From Legionella drozanskii LLAP-1 (GTDB lineage: Bacteria > Pseudomonadota > Gammaproteobacteria > Legionellales > Legionellaceae): a stretch of DNA of 64,000 nucleotides. Location: positions 692,620 to 756,619 of the forward strand of contig NZ_LNXY01000027.1 in assembly GCF_001467585.1 (NCBI RefSeq), written 5' to 3'. The position numbers were made by a program, and so were the translations under genes. Shown in pieces: positions 27,413 to 37,534 of this stretch (positions within the stretch are counted from its first letter, which is position 1; each line of letters begins with the position of its first letter). The notes beneath the pieces are model-generated. The model was not told where the DNA came from. It searched no databases and worked only from the letters and a program-made list of their open reading frames with translations.

Positions 27413-27955
27413 TTAGAATCCTTGACTGTTTTTTAAAGTCATCGTCAATGATTCCAAATGCCCCATGACCGTATTTAAAAAAGCAGCCGTCCCCTGGAAA
27501 TTCACCGCTAAAATGCCAGCAAAAAGAAAAGCCAGTCCTTTAGGCCCGTGCTGCACGCCAGGACTACTTGCGCCTACCAATAAAACACAGCCGCGAATGA
27601 ACCAAATAACTCCAGCAGTTTGAATGATTAACCCCATAGAACTGTAGATATTGTAAGGATTGTAATCCGTATAGGAGAGGACATTACCTACGCCAAAGGT
27701 CGAGTTCGCGAGAAGACTAACAGCCGATGGCAGAAAGACCAATGCAGCACCTCCTAATAAAAAAGCGAGAGGTCCAAACATTTTTTCCTGAGACTGTTTT
27801 CCTGCTGACTCCCCTATTTTCTTAAATTTTGCTATCGCTACCAAAAAAAAAGCAATACCAATAAGGTAGGCAAAACCTGAAATAAGATGTTGAACAGGAA
27901 ACAATGATCGGCTCAAATTGCCGAGCATTGCAACAATATCAGTGGTACTATTCAT
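27413..27955 (-). CDS. IcmC/DotE-like type IVB secretion membrane protein (paralogue)
   Basis: This 180-residue protein has about four membrane helices (approximately 21-42, 61-84, 106-128 and 138-160). The opening STTDIVAMLGNLSRSLFPVQHLISGFAYLIGIAFF resembles IcmC/DotE, an inner-membrane part of the Dot/Icm machine. So do the FxFGPLAFLLGGAALVFLPSA-like central block and the following STFG. No other dot/icm gene lies nearby, so it is likely a stand-alone paralogue and not the core icmC. The role is inferred from similarity, recalled without a search. It is divergent from the reductase gene at 28049. Confidence 0.65.
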   Translation of the reverse strand: MNSTTDIVAMLGNLSRSLFPVQHLISGFAYLIGIAFFLVAIAKFKKIGESAGKQSQEKMFGPLAFLLGGAALVFLPSAVSLLANSTFGVGNVLSYTDYNPYNIYSSMGLIIQTAGVIWFIRGCVLLVGASSPGVQHGPKGLAFLFAGILAVNFQGTAAFLNTVMGHLESLTMTLKNSQGF

Positions 27956-28048
27956 AGTCTAATTATATACTCAATTGTTACGCTACTCTTGCAATGCAGA
28001 ATTTTTCCCCTATATTAGTAGGTTTTCTAAAATACGTTGTAATCAATT

Positions 28049-28789
28049 ATGCAAGTCAGTACCTTTCCTATTATTCTAGAAGAAGCTTATATGCTCTCTT
28101 CTTACGTAAAACATTTCGTTTTTAAAGCGGAAAAATCACCACCCTTTAACTACGCTCCTGGTCAATTTATTACCATTCATTTTGAGCGCGAGGGTAAAGT
28201 TTTAAAACGTAGCTACAGTATCGCTAATGTGCCGACGCAAAACAATCTTATTGAATTCGCGGCAGGTTATGTTGAGGGGGGCCCAGGTACTGAATTATTA
28301 TTTAACCTAAACCCTGGGGATCAAATCAATATTAATGGTCCTTTTGGGCGTTTAATTCTTAAAGACGAGATGCCCAGACGCTATATCTTAGTAGCAACGA
28401 GTACGGGTGTAACCCCTTATCGTTCAATGATAGAAGAGTTAAAGCGCCGTTTACAAGCCAATCCTGAATTACGTGTAGTCATATTGCAAGGCGTTCAGAA
28501 GAATAGCGATGTCCTATATGCTGAAGAATTTATTCGCTTAGCCACTCAATACCCACAAGTTAGCTTTCGTGCTCATTTGAGTCGTGCCAACGAGGATTTA
28601 AAACAACATGAGTTCCCGGGATACGTCCAAAGCGCCTTTCCTGAGCTTAAACTTAACCCAGAAGAAGACATGATTTATTTATGTGGGAATCCAGGTATGA
28701 TTGACGAGTCCTTTAATTACTTAAAAGAACAGGGCTTTAGCCTGCAACAAATTATCCGCGAGAAATATATTTCAGGACCATCGAAATAA
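28049..28789 (+). CDS. Ferredoxin-NADP reductase-like flavoprotein
   Basis: This 246-residue protein has FAD- and NAD(P)-binding domains. YAPGQFITIHF and KRSYSIAN (the RxYS flavin motif, about residues 50-57) bind FAD. ATSTGVTPYRSM (about 116-127) is the pyridine-nucleotide loop, and LCGNPGMIDE near the C-terminus is the usual closing motif. There is no iron-sulphur domain, so the electron partner is a separate protein. Ferredoxin-NADP reductase (Fpr) or a flavin-reductase relative are both possible. It is followed after 69 bases by the aldolase gene. Confidence 0.8.
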   Translation: MQVSTFPIILEEAYMLSSYVKHFVFKAEKSPPFNYAPGQFITIHFEREGKVLKRSYSIANVPTQNNLIEFAAGYVEGGPGTELLFNLNPGDQININGPFGRLILKDEMPRRYILVATSTGVTPYRSMIEELKRRLQANPELRVVILQGVQKNSDVLYAEEFIRLATQYPQVSFRAHLSRANEDLKQHEFPGYVQSAFPELKLNPEEDMIYLCGNPGMIDESFNYLKEQGFSLQQIIREKYISGPSK

Positions 28790-28858
28790 TTGCGCCGCTG
28801 TCTAAACAGCCAATATACTAAACCGTTTATTATGTAAGTCACTAGGAGAATGAATATT

Positions 28859-29869
28859 ATGCATTACGAGGAACTATCAGTCACGATGGAGCTTTTATTA
28901 CAGGATGGCAAAGGCATTTTAGCGGCTGACGAAAGTGGAGGCACCATCGGTAAGCGATTTGACTCAATTGGTATCGAAAATACTGAAGAAAATCGCCGTG
29001 ACTATCGCGTTTTACTGGCAACTACTCCTGATTTAGAGCAATACGTCAATGGGGTTATTTTATTTGAAGAAACCTTTGATCATAAAGATGAAAATGGAAC
29101 AGCGGTTGCTGAACTATTCGCTAAGAAAGGGATTGTCCCGGGGATTAAAGTCGATAAAGGGTTAGTTGACCTAGCTAACACAGCTAATGAAAAAGTAACT
29201 CAAGGTTTGGATGGTTTAGCTGAGCGTTTACAACACTTCAAAAAACTCGGCGCAAAATTCGCAAAATGGAGAAATGTTTACTCTATTTCTGAATTCACCC
29301 CCAGTTTAACTGCTATTAAAGCAGGCTCTGAAATGCTCGCTCGTTACGCTGCAATCTGCCAAGCAGAAGGCATTGTTCCAATTGTTGAGCCCGAAGTACT
29401 TATGGATGGCGATCATTCTATTGAACATTGTGCTGAAGCTTGCGAAATGGTTCTGCATGAGCTCTTCAACTCACTCTTCATTCATCAAGTTGAGCTAGAA
29501 CACATTGTTCTTAAGCCAAGCATGATAACGAGCGGTAAAAGCGCAAACCCATTTAGTCCACCCGAAGATGTGGCTGATTTCACCATTAGTGTTTTCCGTA
29601 ACAATGTACCTGCAGCGGTACCGACAATTAATTTCCTTTCTGGCGGACAAACTCCAGAACAAGCAACCGCTAACCTCAATGCAATTAATAGTGCTGGCTA
29701 TCAACCTTGGAACTTAAGTTTTTCTTATGGACGCGCACTACAAGAAGATTGTTTAAAAGCTTGGGGAGGCAAAGCTGAAAATATTAAAGCCGCACAAGAT
29801 GCTCTGTTAAAACGTGCTCGTTTAAATAGCGCTGCTTGTTTTGGCGAATATAAGAGTAATATGGAATAA
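28859..29869 (+). CDS. Class I fructose-bisphosphate aldolase
   Basis: It cleaves or forms fructose-1,6-bisphosphate through a lysine Schiff base. Motifs are GKGILAADESGGTIGKRF (about 17-34), AKWRNVYS (catalytic lysine region), IVPIVEPEVLMDGDH, LKPSMITSGK (Schiff-base lysine before PSM) and FLSGGQT. This is the animal-like class I type, with about 336 residues. The ATG at 28859 is preferred because AGGAG ends 10 bases before it; the ATG at 28850 is only one base from that site. It ends at a perfect 18-bp terminator stem. Confidence 0.93.
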   Translation: MHYEELSVTMELLLQDGKGILAADESGGTIGKRFDSIGIENTEENRRDYRVLLATTPDLEQYVNGVILFEETFDHKDENGTAVAELFAKKGIVPGIKVDKGLVDLANTANEKVTQGLDGLAERLQHFKKLGAKFAKWRNVYSISEFTPSLTAIKAGSEMLARYAAICQAEGIVPIVEPEVLMDGDHSIEHCAEACEMVLHELFNSLFIHQVELEHIVLKPSMITSGKSANPFSPPEDVADFTISVFRNNVPAAVPTINFLSGGQTPEQATANLNAINSAGYQPWNLSFSYGRALQEDCLKAWGGKAENIKAAQDALLKRARLNSAACFGEYKSNME

Positions 29870-29881
29870 TTTGTATATTTC

Positions 29882-29920
29882 ATTCGTAGCAACTGTCTTT
29901 TCAAGACAGTTGCTACGAAT
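29882..29920. terminator. Perfect 18-bp stem terminator between aldolase and EEP nuclease
   Basis: The 18 bases at 29882-29899 (ATTCGTAGC...GTCTT) pair perfectly with 29903-29920 around a three-base loop, TTC. It sits between two convergent stop codons (29869 and 29928) and should end both transcripts. Confidence 0.8.
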
Positions 29921-29927
29921 AATCCAC

Positions 29928-30692
29928 TCATATAAACTCAAACCGAGCCAATAAAGGCACATGATCTGACAACATCCGCCAGGGCTTTCCTTGCAGACAC
30001 TGAACATCAGCAACTTCCATTCCTCGATAATAAATACGGTCAACGCAAAATGCTGGTTTGATTGCGGGAAAAGAACGAGCATGCCGTCCTTCTAAGCTAA
30101 AAAAGGCTTCTTTAATACCTAATTCATCAGCCAAAATTGACGACAAATGGTGACGCCAATCATTAAAATCACCCGCCATTAATAATGGTTCATGTTCAGG
30201 CACCGCTTCAGCGATTCGCTGGATTAGAGCTCGACATTGCGAGATTCGCTCGGCTTTGAATAAACCCAGATGCACACACAGTAAATGCACGGTGATTGGC
30301 GTTGCTTCTTCAACTTTTATTTGGCCATGCAAGATAGATCGTGAAGCACGATTCATGGAAGATAAATTAATATTCTCAAACCGATCAAAGGCGAACTTAC
30401 TTAAAATGGCATTGCCATGATGACCTGATTGATAAATCGCATTTTTTGCATAAAGGAAATGGGGCCAAATTTTTTCTGCAATATATTCAAATTGCGGTAA
30501 ATCAGGCCAAGCATTGATCCGTTTTTCTCGGCGGCGGTGCTCTCCTTGCACTTCTTGCAGAAAAACAAAATCAGGATTTAGACTAGATAAAGCCTCTCGC
30601 ATCTCTGGTAATAAAAAGCGAACCTTGCCAAGGCCGAATCCCTTATGAATATTATAAGTTATCAGAGATAGGCTGCGTCGCGATTGCTGCAT
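29928..30692 (-). CDS. Endonuclease/exonuclease/phosphatase (EEP) family protein
   Basis: This 254-residue EEP-fold hydrolase has the metal and catalytic residues: TYNIHKG (N), FLQEVQ (E), the VHLGL histidine, AGDFNDW (D and N) and the final SDHVPL (D-H). No signal peptide is visible, so it is probably cytoplasmic. The fold covers DNases, phospholipases and phosphodiesterases; YbhP-like proteins are the closest small type I recall. Substrate is undetermined. Confidence 0.8.
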   Translation of the reverse strand: MQQSRRSLSLITYNIHKGFGLGKVRFLLPEMREALSSLNPDFVFLQEVQGEHRRREKRINAWPDLPQFEYIAEKIWPHFLYAKNAIYQSGHHGNAILSKFAFDRFENINLSSMNRASRSILHGQIKVEEATPITVHLLCVHLGLFKAERISQCRALIQRIAEAVPEHEPLLMAGDFNDWRHHLSSILADELGIKEAFFSLEGRHARSFPAIKPAFCVDRIYYRGMEVADVQCLQGKPWRMLSDHVPLLARFEFI

Positions 30693-30877
30693 ATCGTTAA
30701 TAATTATGGGTTACATATCCTAGCATATCATTTTTTATTCATGTCTGTCGTCTTGAATGTTTAGCTCTGGAGCAAACTATGATCAAGCTAGTTCTTGACA
30801 CCAAGCGCCAGTCCCGACGACAAAGCGCTTTAACATGAGTTATCATTTATAAATAATAGTCCATTACACCAATTATA

Positions 30878-31723
30878 ATGAATGCATCAACTATCGCTAT
30901 CCCGGGATTTATTATCGCTTATCGGACTTGGGGAGAGCCTGATTTACCGCCTCTTATTGCACTACATGGATGGCTTGATAATGCCAACTCCTTTGCTTTA
31001 TTGGCCCCCTACTTAGCCAAACAATTTCATATTGTCGCTATTGATTTACCTGGGCATGGTCTTTCATCTCATCTACCTGAAGGCTGTTATTACCATTTTA
31101 CCGACGGTATTTTTAACATCCTCCAAATTACCAAAGCTTTAGATTTCAAGCGCTATCATTTACTAGGTCATTCCATGGGTGCTTGTTTAGCAAGTCTCAT
31201 TGCAGGGGTTGTGCCTGAGCAAATTCTTTCCATGGCTTTAATAGAGGCTCTGGGTCCTTTCGCTAATCCTGAAGAAGATTGCTGCGAACAATTGGCTAAC
31301 TATGCTCGACAAACCTATAAAACATTTGAGCAAGAAACAAAACCTTATCCATCAATGGAGTTAGCCATACAGGCTCGAGCGAAGCGTGGGTATTTAGCCC
31401 AAGAATATGTCTCTATTCTTGGCCAGCGTGGAGTTCAACGAAAAAACAATAGTTTTTATTGGCAACACGATAGGCGTTTGCTCATGTCAACTCCTTTGCG
31501 TCTGACTGAAAATCAAGTGTTATCCTGTTTAAATAATATCCGCACAAAAAGCTGTTTAATCTGGGCTGATAAGGGTTTTGATTTCAATCAAGAAAGCATA
31601 AAACGGCGTGAGGCAGCAGTAAAAAATTTAGAGGTGTATCATCTTGAAGGGGGACATCACGTTCACATGGAACATCCAGACACTGTCGCGCAGTGCCTGG
31701 AAGAATTTTATAAAATACCCTAA
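30878..31723 (+). CDS. Alpha/beta hydrolase
   Basis: This 281-residue hydrolase has all expected motifs: LHGWLDNANSF (oxyanion loop), LPGHGLS, the GHSMGAC nucleophile elbow (serine near residue 99), ADKGFDF (probable acid) and GGHHVHMEHPD (catalytic histidine). This pattern is common in serine-hydrolase-like esterases. No signal peptide. Its stop overlaps the stop of the convergent metalloprotease gene by 4 bases. Confidence 0.85.
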   Translation: MNASTIAIPGFIIAYRTWGEPDLPPLIALHGWLDNANSFALLAPYLAKQFHIVAIDLPGHGLSSHLPEGCYYHFTDGIFNILQITKALDFKRYHLLGHSMGACLASLIAGVVPEQILSMALIEALGPFANPEEDCCEQLANYARQTYKTFEQETKPYPSMELAIQARAKRGYLAQEYVSILGQRGVQRKNNSFYWQHDRRLLMSTPLRLTENQVLSCLNNIRTKSCLIWADKGFDFNQESIKRREAAVKNLEVYHLEGGHHVHMEHPDTVAQCLEEFYKIP

Positions 31724-33366
31724 CCGATATCTGTACAAGAACTATAGTTAACAGCAACAGCGTCCAGCGATTTTTTCACATCATCAACTGAAAAACCTAG
31801 ATCGTGTGTCGCATGAAGCACCCCACAACCTGCTTCATCAAAGGTTGTATAAGGACTCCAATAATCCATGTTTGCTTTCACCATGACATCAAACGATTTT
31901 CGTGGGTTCCAATTCGTGGTGGTTGATATTAAATAATACAGTCGATTAAAAACACCACTGGAGTAATGCACATCCAATCCATCATAATACTGATCAGTTG
32001 AATCAATGGAAAGCCCATCTCGGCTAGGATGATCCATGTAACGCAGCGGTTCATCAGACTTCATGATTTCTTCACCAATTAACCAACTGTTTTTACCAGT
32101 AGAGTAGAACTCGGCTGCTTGAGCAGCCATATCTGAAAACGACTCATTCAAACCACCAGAATGCCCTGTATACACAAGATTTGAATGTTGCTCAGTAAAT
32201 CCATGACTAATTTCATGCGCACCAATTCCTAAAGAAACTAAAGGATATAAGCTAGAATCCCCATCCCCAAAAGTCATTTGCTTACCATCCCAATAGGCAT
32301 TATCGTAGCCCTCACCATAATGAACTCGCATTACTAGCTGCATTGGCTTCCCTCTTTTGGATAGCACTTCAACATCATACCAATCATGGTACATATGTTT
32401 AATGACATAGCCCGAGTATAAGGCGTCATTCGTGGGCGAGAAGGCTCCATTTTCTCTGTCATAGCCATCGCCCTTGTAACCCATCCAAAAAGTGAGCGGA
32501 TTCGTTTCCTGAGATTTTTTGCACTTAAATTTCATTGCCCCATTCAAAGAAACATATTTATGGTGCATGTCAACAACCTTAACTGAATTATTTTCCATGT
32601 AGCAGTTTTTCAGCAATCGATCATAGGTTACATCCAATAAAGGATAGTCCTTACCAAAGAGATATTGACTCGTTTTAGTGTTTCCTCCATAACCCATCCC
32701 TTTCACTGGAATACGCAGCGGGTTGTTGAGCTCATTGAGTTGCGCTGTTTTAATATCATTCCACTGCATAAACGGTTTATAGGTTTTTGCATCAATAATT
32801 GCCGTAGGTCTTTCAGGTATTTGATGATCATGACGAATATAAACACTCACCCGATAAGCCCAATGAGCCTGATGTTGTTTATCAATATAAACAACAGGAG
32901 TCACATGCTCTTCACTCAGATCCATATCGGCATATTGTGCTTTAAATTGTTGCAATGCGAGAGGTGCATTTTTAACAAAATCAGCGATTGGCTGACCTAA
33001 TTCAGTTTGTAAACCACGATATAAAGTACCATTCATCCATACATTATCCTGCGCAGTCAACAAATGATTTGCGGTATTCTTGGTATGCATAATGGCATAA
33101 CCGCCAAAGACCTCAAACCCCAAATATTCTTGTTGCATACGAATATGGGTAATTTGGTTCTTATCCGTCCGCTGTTGGATAAATTGCAAAGTATCTGGGG
33201 AAACCACAGAAGTTTGCATCATACCCGGTAAAGCGAGTTGAAATTGCAGTTGAATCGCTTTAAACGATTGTTGCTGCAGAGGTACTGGTTCAGCTGCTTG
33301 CGCATTTGTAACCATAGATAACGCTAAACTAGCCGCTAAGGTCGATAAATAGGAATTTGATTGCAT
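31720..33366 (-). CDS. proA: M4-family secreted zinc metalloprotease, ProA/Msp-like
   Basis: This is a thermolysin-type protease made as a preproenzyme and probably exported by type II secretion. The signal peptide (residues 1-24, ending TNAQA) precedes a ~180-residue propeptide containing an FTP/PepSY-like part. The catalytic domain has HEISH at residues 384-388, the third zinc ligand in GGLNESFSD and the transition-state histidine in DVHYSSGVFNRL. Length 548, close to the major secreted protease ProA (Msp) of Legionella. Because M4 paralogues exist in the genus, the symbol is by similarity. The ribosome-binding site is AAGGAG. Confidence 0.88.
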   Translation of the reverse strand: MQSNSYLSTLAASLALSMVTNAQAAEPVPLQQQSFKAIQLQFQLALPGMMQTSVVSPDTLQFIQQRTDKNQITHIRMQQEYLGFEVFGGYAIMHTKNTANHLLTAQDNVWMNGTLYRGLQTELGQPIADFVKNAPLALQQFKAQYADMDLSEEHVTPVVYIDKQHQAHWAYRVSVYIRHDHQIPERPTAIIDAKTYKPFMQWNDIKTAQLNELNNPLRIPVKGMGYGGNTKTSQYLFGKDYPLLDVTYDRLLKNCYMENNSVKVVDMHHKYVSLNGAMKFKCKKSQETNPLTFWMGYKGDGYDRENGAFSPTNDALYSGYVIKHMYHDWYDVEVLSKRGKPMQLVMRVHYGEGYDNAYWDGKQMTFGDGDSSLYPLVSLGIGAHEISHGFTEQHSNLVYTGHSGGLNESFSDMAAQAAEFYSTGKNSWLIGEEIMKSDEPLRYMDHPSRDGLSIDSTDQYYDGLDVHYSSGVFNRLYYLISTTTNWNPRKSFDVMVKANMDYWSPYTTFDEAGCGVLHATHDLGFSVDDVKKSLDAVAVNYSSCTDIG

Positions 33367-33846
33367 TAAACTTTCTCCTTAATATGCATGTGGCAAACTC
33401 TTCCGGGAGTGGCCCAGTTGTACTACCTGTTCGGCTAAACCAGTACAATACAGCAACAAAAAGAGGCCCATGTTGATTTTTAGCGCAAAAAATACAGCGC
33501 GTGCTAAGCCTTAGGAGACAATCTACGCGTATTTGCACTATTAAAATCAAACAAATGGGACTATTCTTGTTGGATTGAACCAGCCCACTACATCCAATGT
33601 TATGTAAAGCCTGGTAACAACATAATTGGAACTTACCCGTTGAGTTTGAATTCCCGAATTTAAGGCAAGCAATTATCCTGAGGTTGGCCTTACCTAAAAT
33701 TCGCGATGCAATCCTACAGGTATTTTACAAACTAGCATAGTTTTTCTTTTATTTGAACTTTCAATTTGATCTTTTTGACGAATAAAGAGGTTAACTATTT
33801 AATTTTTATGCATAAATTTTTATTCTAATCACGAAATTGGAGCAAT
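33367..33846. other. 480-bp region between proA and tsaC
   Basis: This divergent upstream region is free of supported genes. It would hold the promoters of the metalloprotease and tsaC. The stretch next to tsaC is very AT-rich. I see no repeat, hairpin or known operator. Confidence 0.45.
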
Positions 33847-34803
33847 ATGAGTACCATCACAACCAATATTGAATTAGCTATTTCTGAATTAAGTCAAGGC
33901 AATATTGTGGCTATACCCACCGAAACAGTCTATGGTCTTGCAGGAAATGCTGAAGATGAACAAGCTATTCGAAAAATTTATGCAATGAAAAATAGACCTT
34001 TGAATCATCCTTTAATAATGCATGTGGCCGAGGGTTGGGATTTATCTCGATGGGTTGACAATATTCCTGATTATGCTCAGATTTTAATGAAAAATTTCTG
34101 GCCTGGCCCTCTTACACTGGTAATGAAGTCTAAAGCAGGTGGTTTTTGCCCACTGATAACAGGAGGCCAAGATACCATTGCCCTGCGTTGTCCTAAGCAC
34201 CCCCTAGCACAGACGCTTTTACAAAAACTTGGCTTTCCATTAGTCGCTCCTTCAGCCAATCCTTTTGGAAAAATTAGCCCAACCACCGCTGAACATGTTC
34301 AACACAGCTTTAAGCAAGAGGAACTTTTAATTCTTGACGGCGGACGCAGCCAAGTAGGCATTGAATCAACGATTGTGGCTGCTATTCAACCTGAGGGATA
34401 TGAAATTCTACGTCATGGTTCCATCGATGAATTGCAAATTAACGCCGTTTTATCTACAAAACAATTAAAAATCGCAAGCCAGCTTAGAGCGCCTGGTCGC
34501 TTAGCTAGCCATTATCAACCCGAAAAACCTCTCTATTGCTTTCTTGACAGCACCGCAATAAAGCAATTTTGTCAACAAACACCCGATCCTGTTTATGTGA
34601 TTTCCTTTTCTAAAATACCAGAGATAGTCAGCAACTTGTCTTATCAGCTACCCGATTCGCCCGAGAAAGCCGCTTTTGAACTGTACCATCAACTTCGACA
34701 GGCCGATAAGTCAAAAGCCAAATTAATTGCAATTGAGTTACCACCAGAAGCAGAACAATGGCTAGGAATTAGGGAACGTATTTTAAAGGCAGGGTATCGC
34801 TAA
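33847..34803 (+). CDS. tsaC: L-threonylcarbamoyladenylate synthase, Sua5/YwlC type
   Basis: It makes threonylcarbamoyl-AMP, which TsaD (also in this window at 56321) and TsaB/TsaE transfer to A37 of ANN-decoding tRNAs. The YrdC domain takes up about residues 1-205, with PTETVYGLAGNA, KNRPLNHPLI and RCPKHPLA. A linker containing APGRLASHYQPEKP leads to the Sua5 C-terminal domain (about 215-318). The total of 318 residues marks the two-domain Sua5 form and not the short ~190-residue TsaC of E. coli. A GGAG site precedes the ATG. Confidence 0.92.
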   Translation: MSTITTNIELAISELSQGNIVAIPTETVYGLAGNAEDEQAIRKIYAMKNRPLNHPLIMHVAEGWDLSRWVDNIPDYAQILMKNFWPGPLTLVMKSKAGGFCPLITGGQDTIALRCPKHPLAQTLLQKLGFPLVAPSANPFGKISPTTAEHVQHSFKQEELLILDGGRSQVGIESTIVAAIQPEGYEILRHGSIDELQINAVLSTKQLKIASQLRAPGRLASHYQPEKPLYCFLDSTAIKQFCQQTPDPVYVISFSKIPEIVSNLSYQLPDSPEKAAFELYHQLRQADKSKAKLIAIELPPEAEQWLGIRERILKAGYR

Positions 34804-35254
34804 ACTAATGTAGGATGTGCTTTGGTACAAATCCGTCAGGTTGAGGGGATTTCCCTCTCCTCAACCCTCTCCTGCGAAAAACATAATCCTACTCGTCAAT
34901 TTGATTCACTTCCTCACCCGCGCAAGGAATCTGAATAATTGCATCATGCTTATCGCGGGAAAGGGCTAATAGATAGCTGAGAAACCTCAGAGTTCTAACA
35001 GGTAGTTTTTAGCCTACAAGATTGAGAATATTTGTTACGTACATTATGAAAATAAACTCTATCCCCTGTTTTTTTATGAAAAGATAGCCTAATCAAATTT
35101 GGAAGGGATCTCCGTTTTTTTCCGCTAAAAAATATTAATTAAGATGATCTATGAAACTTCCGGCTATCATGCTGAGATCATGCCGAGATCATCGTACATC
35201 TAGACATTATTGCAAAGATCAGGCAGAATCCGAGGAATTTGGGTAAACCAGTAT
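34804..35254. other. 451-bp region between tsaC and aroQ
   Basis: No gene is supported. A hairpin follows tsaC (listed separately). Near 35169-35190 an 11-base unit, CATGCTGAGAT/CATGCCGAGAT, is repeated in tandem with one mismatch. The remainder is AT-rich and presumably contains the promoter of the aroQ-accBC operon, but no convincing hexamer pair stands out. Confidence 0.45.
34839..34866 (+). terminator. Hairpin downstream of tsaC
   Basis: GGTTGAGG (34839-34846) pairs with CCTCAACC (34859-34866). There is no U-tract, so it is a weak terminator or part of a dispersed CCCTCTCC-type repeat. Confidence 0.4.
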
Positions 35255-35695
35255 ATGATGAAAAAAATACTTGTTCTGCACGGGCCAAATTTGAATCGTC
35301 TTGGAATACGCGAGCCTTCAGTCTATGGCTCAACAACTCTCGAAGAAGTCAATGCATTTCTTAGGAAAGAAGCTAAAGAGGCAGGCTTTGAACTGAACTC
35401 TAAACAAAGTAACTCCGAAGCGGAGATTATTGATATTATTCACCAAGCGATTGATAATAAAATAGATTATTTTATTATCAATCCCGCAGCGTTTACCCAT
35501 ACTAGCATTGCTATTCGTGATGCTTTAACTGCTGTAGCTATTCCCTTTATTGAGGTTCACATCAGCAACATTTATGCGCGCGAAGTGTTTCGTCATCATT
35601 CTTACTTTTCTGACATTGCCCGAGGGGTAATTTGTGGGCTTGGTGTTAAGGGTTATTCCTTGGCATTGCAAGCAATCATAGAAGAATTTAATTAA
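35255..35695 (+). CDS. aroQ: Type II 3-dehydroquinate dehydratase
   Basis: This is the third shikimate-pathway enzyme, converting 3-dehydroquinate to 3-dehydroshikimate as a dodecamer. The opening [23 protein letters not shown] holds the catalytic tyrosine. [30 protein letters not shown] and [20 protein letters not shown] are all diagnostic. The tandem ATGs at 35255 and 35258 fit the family start and give 146 residues; the upstream extension is unconserved. It sits 16 bases before accB, an order common in proteobacteria. Confidence 0.95.
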   Translation: MMKKILVLHGPNLNRLGIREPSVYGSTTLEEVNAFLRKEAKEAGFELNSKQSNSEAEIIDIIHQAIDNKIDYFIINPAAFTHTSIAIRDALTAVAIPFIEVHISNIYAREVFRHHSYFSDIARGVICGLGVKGYSLALQAIIEEFN

Positions 35696-35711
35696 TAGAG
35701 AGTTATTATCG

Positions 35712-36179
35712 ATGGATATTCGTAAAATTAAAAAATTGATCGAATTACTTGAGGAAACAGGGATTTCTGAAATTGAAATCAAAGAGGGCGAAGAGTCAGT
35801 TCGTTTAAGCCGTCACCATTACACGATGGAAGCACCTGCTCAAATGCGTTATGCAGTGCCCCAACCTGCGTCACACCCGGCAGTAGCTCAGGTCGTTGCT
35901 CCCGCAGAAAGTTCAGAGACTAAAAGTGGAACAGGCAAAAACGGCCATAAAGTACGCTCGCCAATGGTAGGAACCATGTACACTTCGCCCTCACCTGACG
36001 CACCGCCTTTTGTCACCATTGGTCAAAATGTGAAAGTGGGTGATACCTTATGTATTGTCGAAGCCATGAAGATGTTTAACGAAATTGAAGCAGATCGCAC
36101 CGGTAAAGTGGTGGATGTTTTAGTCGCTAATGGTGATCCGATTGAATATGATCAACCCCTATTTATTATCGAAGAATAA
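35712..36179 (+). CDS. accB: Biotin carboxyl carrier protein of acetyl-CoA carboxylase
   Basis: It carries biotin between biotin carboxylase and carboxyltransferase in the first step of fatty acid synthesis. The N-terminus [23 protein letters not shown] is standard. A Pro/Ala-rich linker (about 45-75) leads to the biotinyl domain, with the biotinylated lysine K120 in EAMKM and the [17 protein letters not shown] thumb. Length 155, typical. accC follows after 11 bases. Confidence 0.97.
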   Translation: MDIRKIKKLIELLEETGISEIEIKEGEESVRLSRHHYTMEAPAQMRYAVPQPASHPAVAQVVAPAESSETKSGTGKNGHKVRSPMVGTMYTSPSPDAPPFVTIGQNVKVGDTLCIVEAMKMFNEIEADRTGKVVDVLVANGDPIEYDQPLFIIEE

Positions 36180-36190
36180 AGGGTATATTA

Positions 36191-37531
36191 ATGCTCAATA
36201 AAATTGTTATCGCCAACCGTGGCGAAATTGCACTTCGTATATTACGGGCTTGTAAAGAATTAGGCATTCAAACGGTGGCCGTGCATTCGGATGTGGATAA
36301 AGATTTATTACACGTCCGACTAGCCGACGAAACTGTTTGCATCGGTCCTGCGAGCTCGCAAAAAAGTTATTTAAACATTCCAGCCATTATTTCCGCTGCG
36401 GAAATCACTGATGCAGTCGCTATTCATCCTGGCTATGGATTCTTAGCAGAAAATGCTGATTTTGCTGATATTGTTGAGCAAAGCGGTTTCCGTTTTATCG
36501 GCCCAAGAGGCGATACCATTCGTTTGATGGGAGATAAAGTCTCTGCTATTGCAGCCATGAAAAGAGCCGGCGTACCTTGCGTTCCAGGCTCTGATGGTCC
36601 CTTACTTGATGATGATAACCACAATCTCGAGTTAGCTCGGCGTATTGGTTTTCCAGTCATCATTAAAGCGGCTGGCGGCGGCGGCGGTCGGGGTATGCGA
36701 GTTGTCCATAACGAGGCAAACTTGCTCAATGCCATTGCATTGACCCGAAGTGAAGCAAAAGCGGCCTTTAATAATCCCATTGTTTATATGGAAAAATTCT
36801 TAGAAAATCCTCGTCATATCGAATTTCAAGTATTGGGTGATGGAAAAGGAAAGGCGATTCATTTAGGTGAGCGTGATTGCTCTATGCAACGCCGTCATCA
36901 AAAAGTACTGGAGGAAGCACCCGCACCAGGCATTACTCCGGAATTACGTCAGGAAATTGGTGAAACGGTGGTTAATGCCTGTCGTGAATTAAAATACCGG
37001 GGTGCAGGTACCTTCGAATTCTTGTATCAAGATGGTTGTTTCTATTTTATCGAGATGAATACGCGAATTCAGGTAGAACATCCTGTGACCGAAATGATTA
37101 CCGGTATCGACTTAATTAAAGAGCAAATCAAAATAGCCAGCGATATTCCTTTTACCCTAAAACAAGAGGATATAAAGATAAAAGGCCACGCCGTTGAGTG
37201 TCGTATTAATGCAGAAGATGCGAGAACATTTATGCCTTCTCCAGGAACCATACGTCTGCTACATCAACCTGGCGGACCTGGTATTCGCTTTGATTCTCAT
37301 ATTTACAGCAGTTATACTGTGCCACCCAATTATGATTCCATGATAGGCAAATTGATTAGTTACGGGGAAACTCGTGCGGAAGCTTTTGCAAGAATGCGTA
37401 ATGCCTTGGACGAGATAATTATTGAAGGGATTAAAACGAATATCGAATTGCATCAACGTATTCTAAGAGACAAAGCCTTTATACAAGGTGGAACAAACAT
37501 CCACTATCTGGAAAAAATGCTTAAGGAATAA
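36191..37531 (+). CDS. accC: Biotin carboxylase subunit of acetyl-CoA carboxylase
   Basis: It carboxylates the biotin on AccB using ATP and bicarbonate. The ATP-grasp features are intact: [12 protein letters not shown] at the N-terminus, the [12 protein letters not shown] glycine loop, [27 protein letters not shown] and [11 protein letters not shown]. Length 446, normal. It is translated from the accB-accC operon, with prmA starting 3 bases after its stop. Confidence 0.97.
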   Translation: MLNKIVIANRGEIALRILRACKELGIQTVAVHSDVDKDLLHVRLADETVCIGPASSQKSYLNIPAIISAAEITDAVAIHPGYGFLAENADFADIVEQSGFRFIGPRGDTIRLMGDKVSAIAAMKRAGVPCVPGSDGPLLDDDNHNLELARRIGFPVIIKAAGGGGGRGMRVVHNEANLLNAIALTRSEAKAAFNNPIVYMEKFLENPRHIEFQVLGDGKGKAIHLGERDCSMQRRHQKVLEEAPAPGITPELRQEIGETVVNACRELKYRGAGTFEFLYQDGCFYFIEMNTRIQVEHPVTEMITGIDLIKEQIKIASDIPFTLKQEDIKIKGHAVECRINAEDARTFMPSPGTIRLLHQPGGPGIRFDSHIYSSYTVPPNYDSMIGKLISYGETRAEAFARMRNALDEIIIEGIKTNIELHQRILRDKAFIQGGTNIHYLEKMLKE

Positions 37532-37534
37532 CCT

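Noticed and set aside
29822..30082. Minus-strand frame crossing the aldolase-EEP terminator
   Set aside because: It spans an 18-bp terminator stem and overlaps two convergent real genes.
35169..35190. Tandem 11-base repeat upstream of aroQ as a regulator operator
   Set aside because: Two imperfect copies only, with no link to a promoter or regulator; may be chance.
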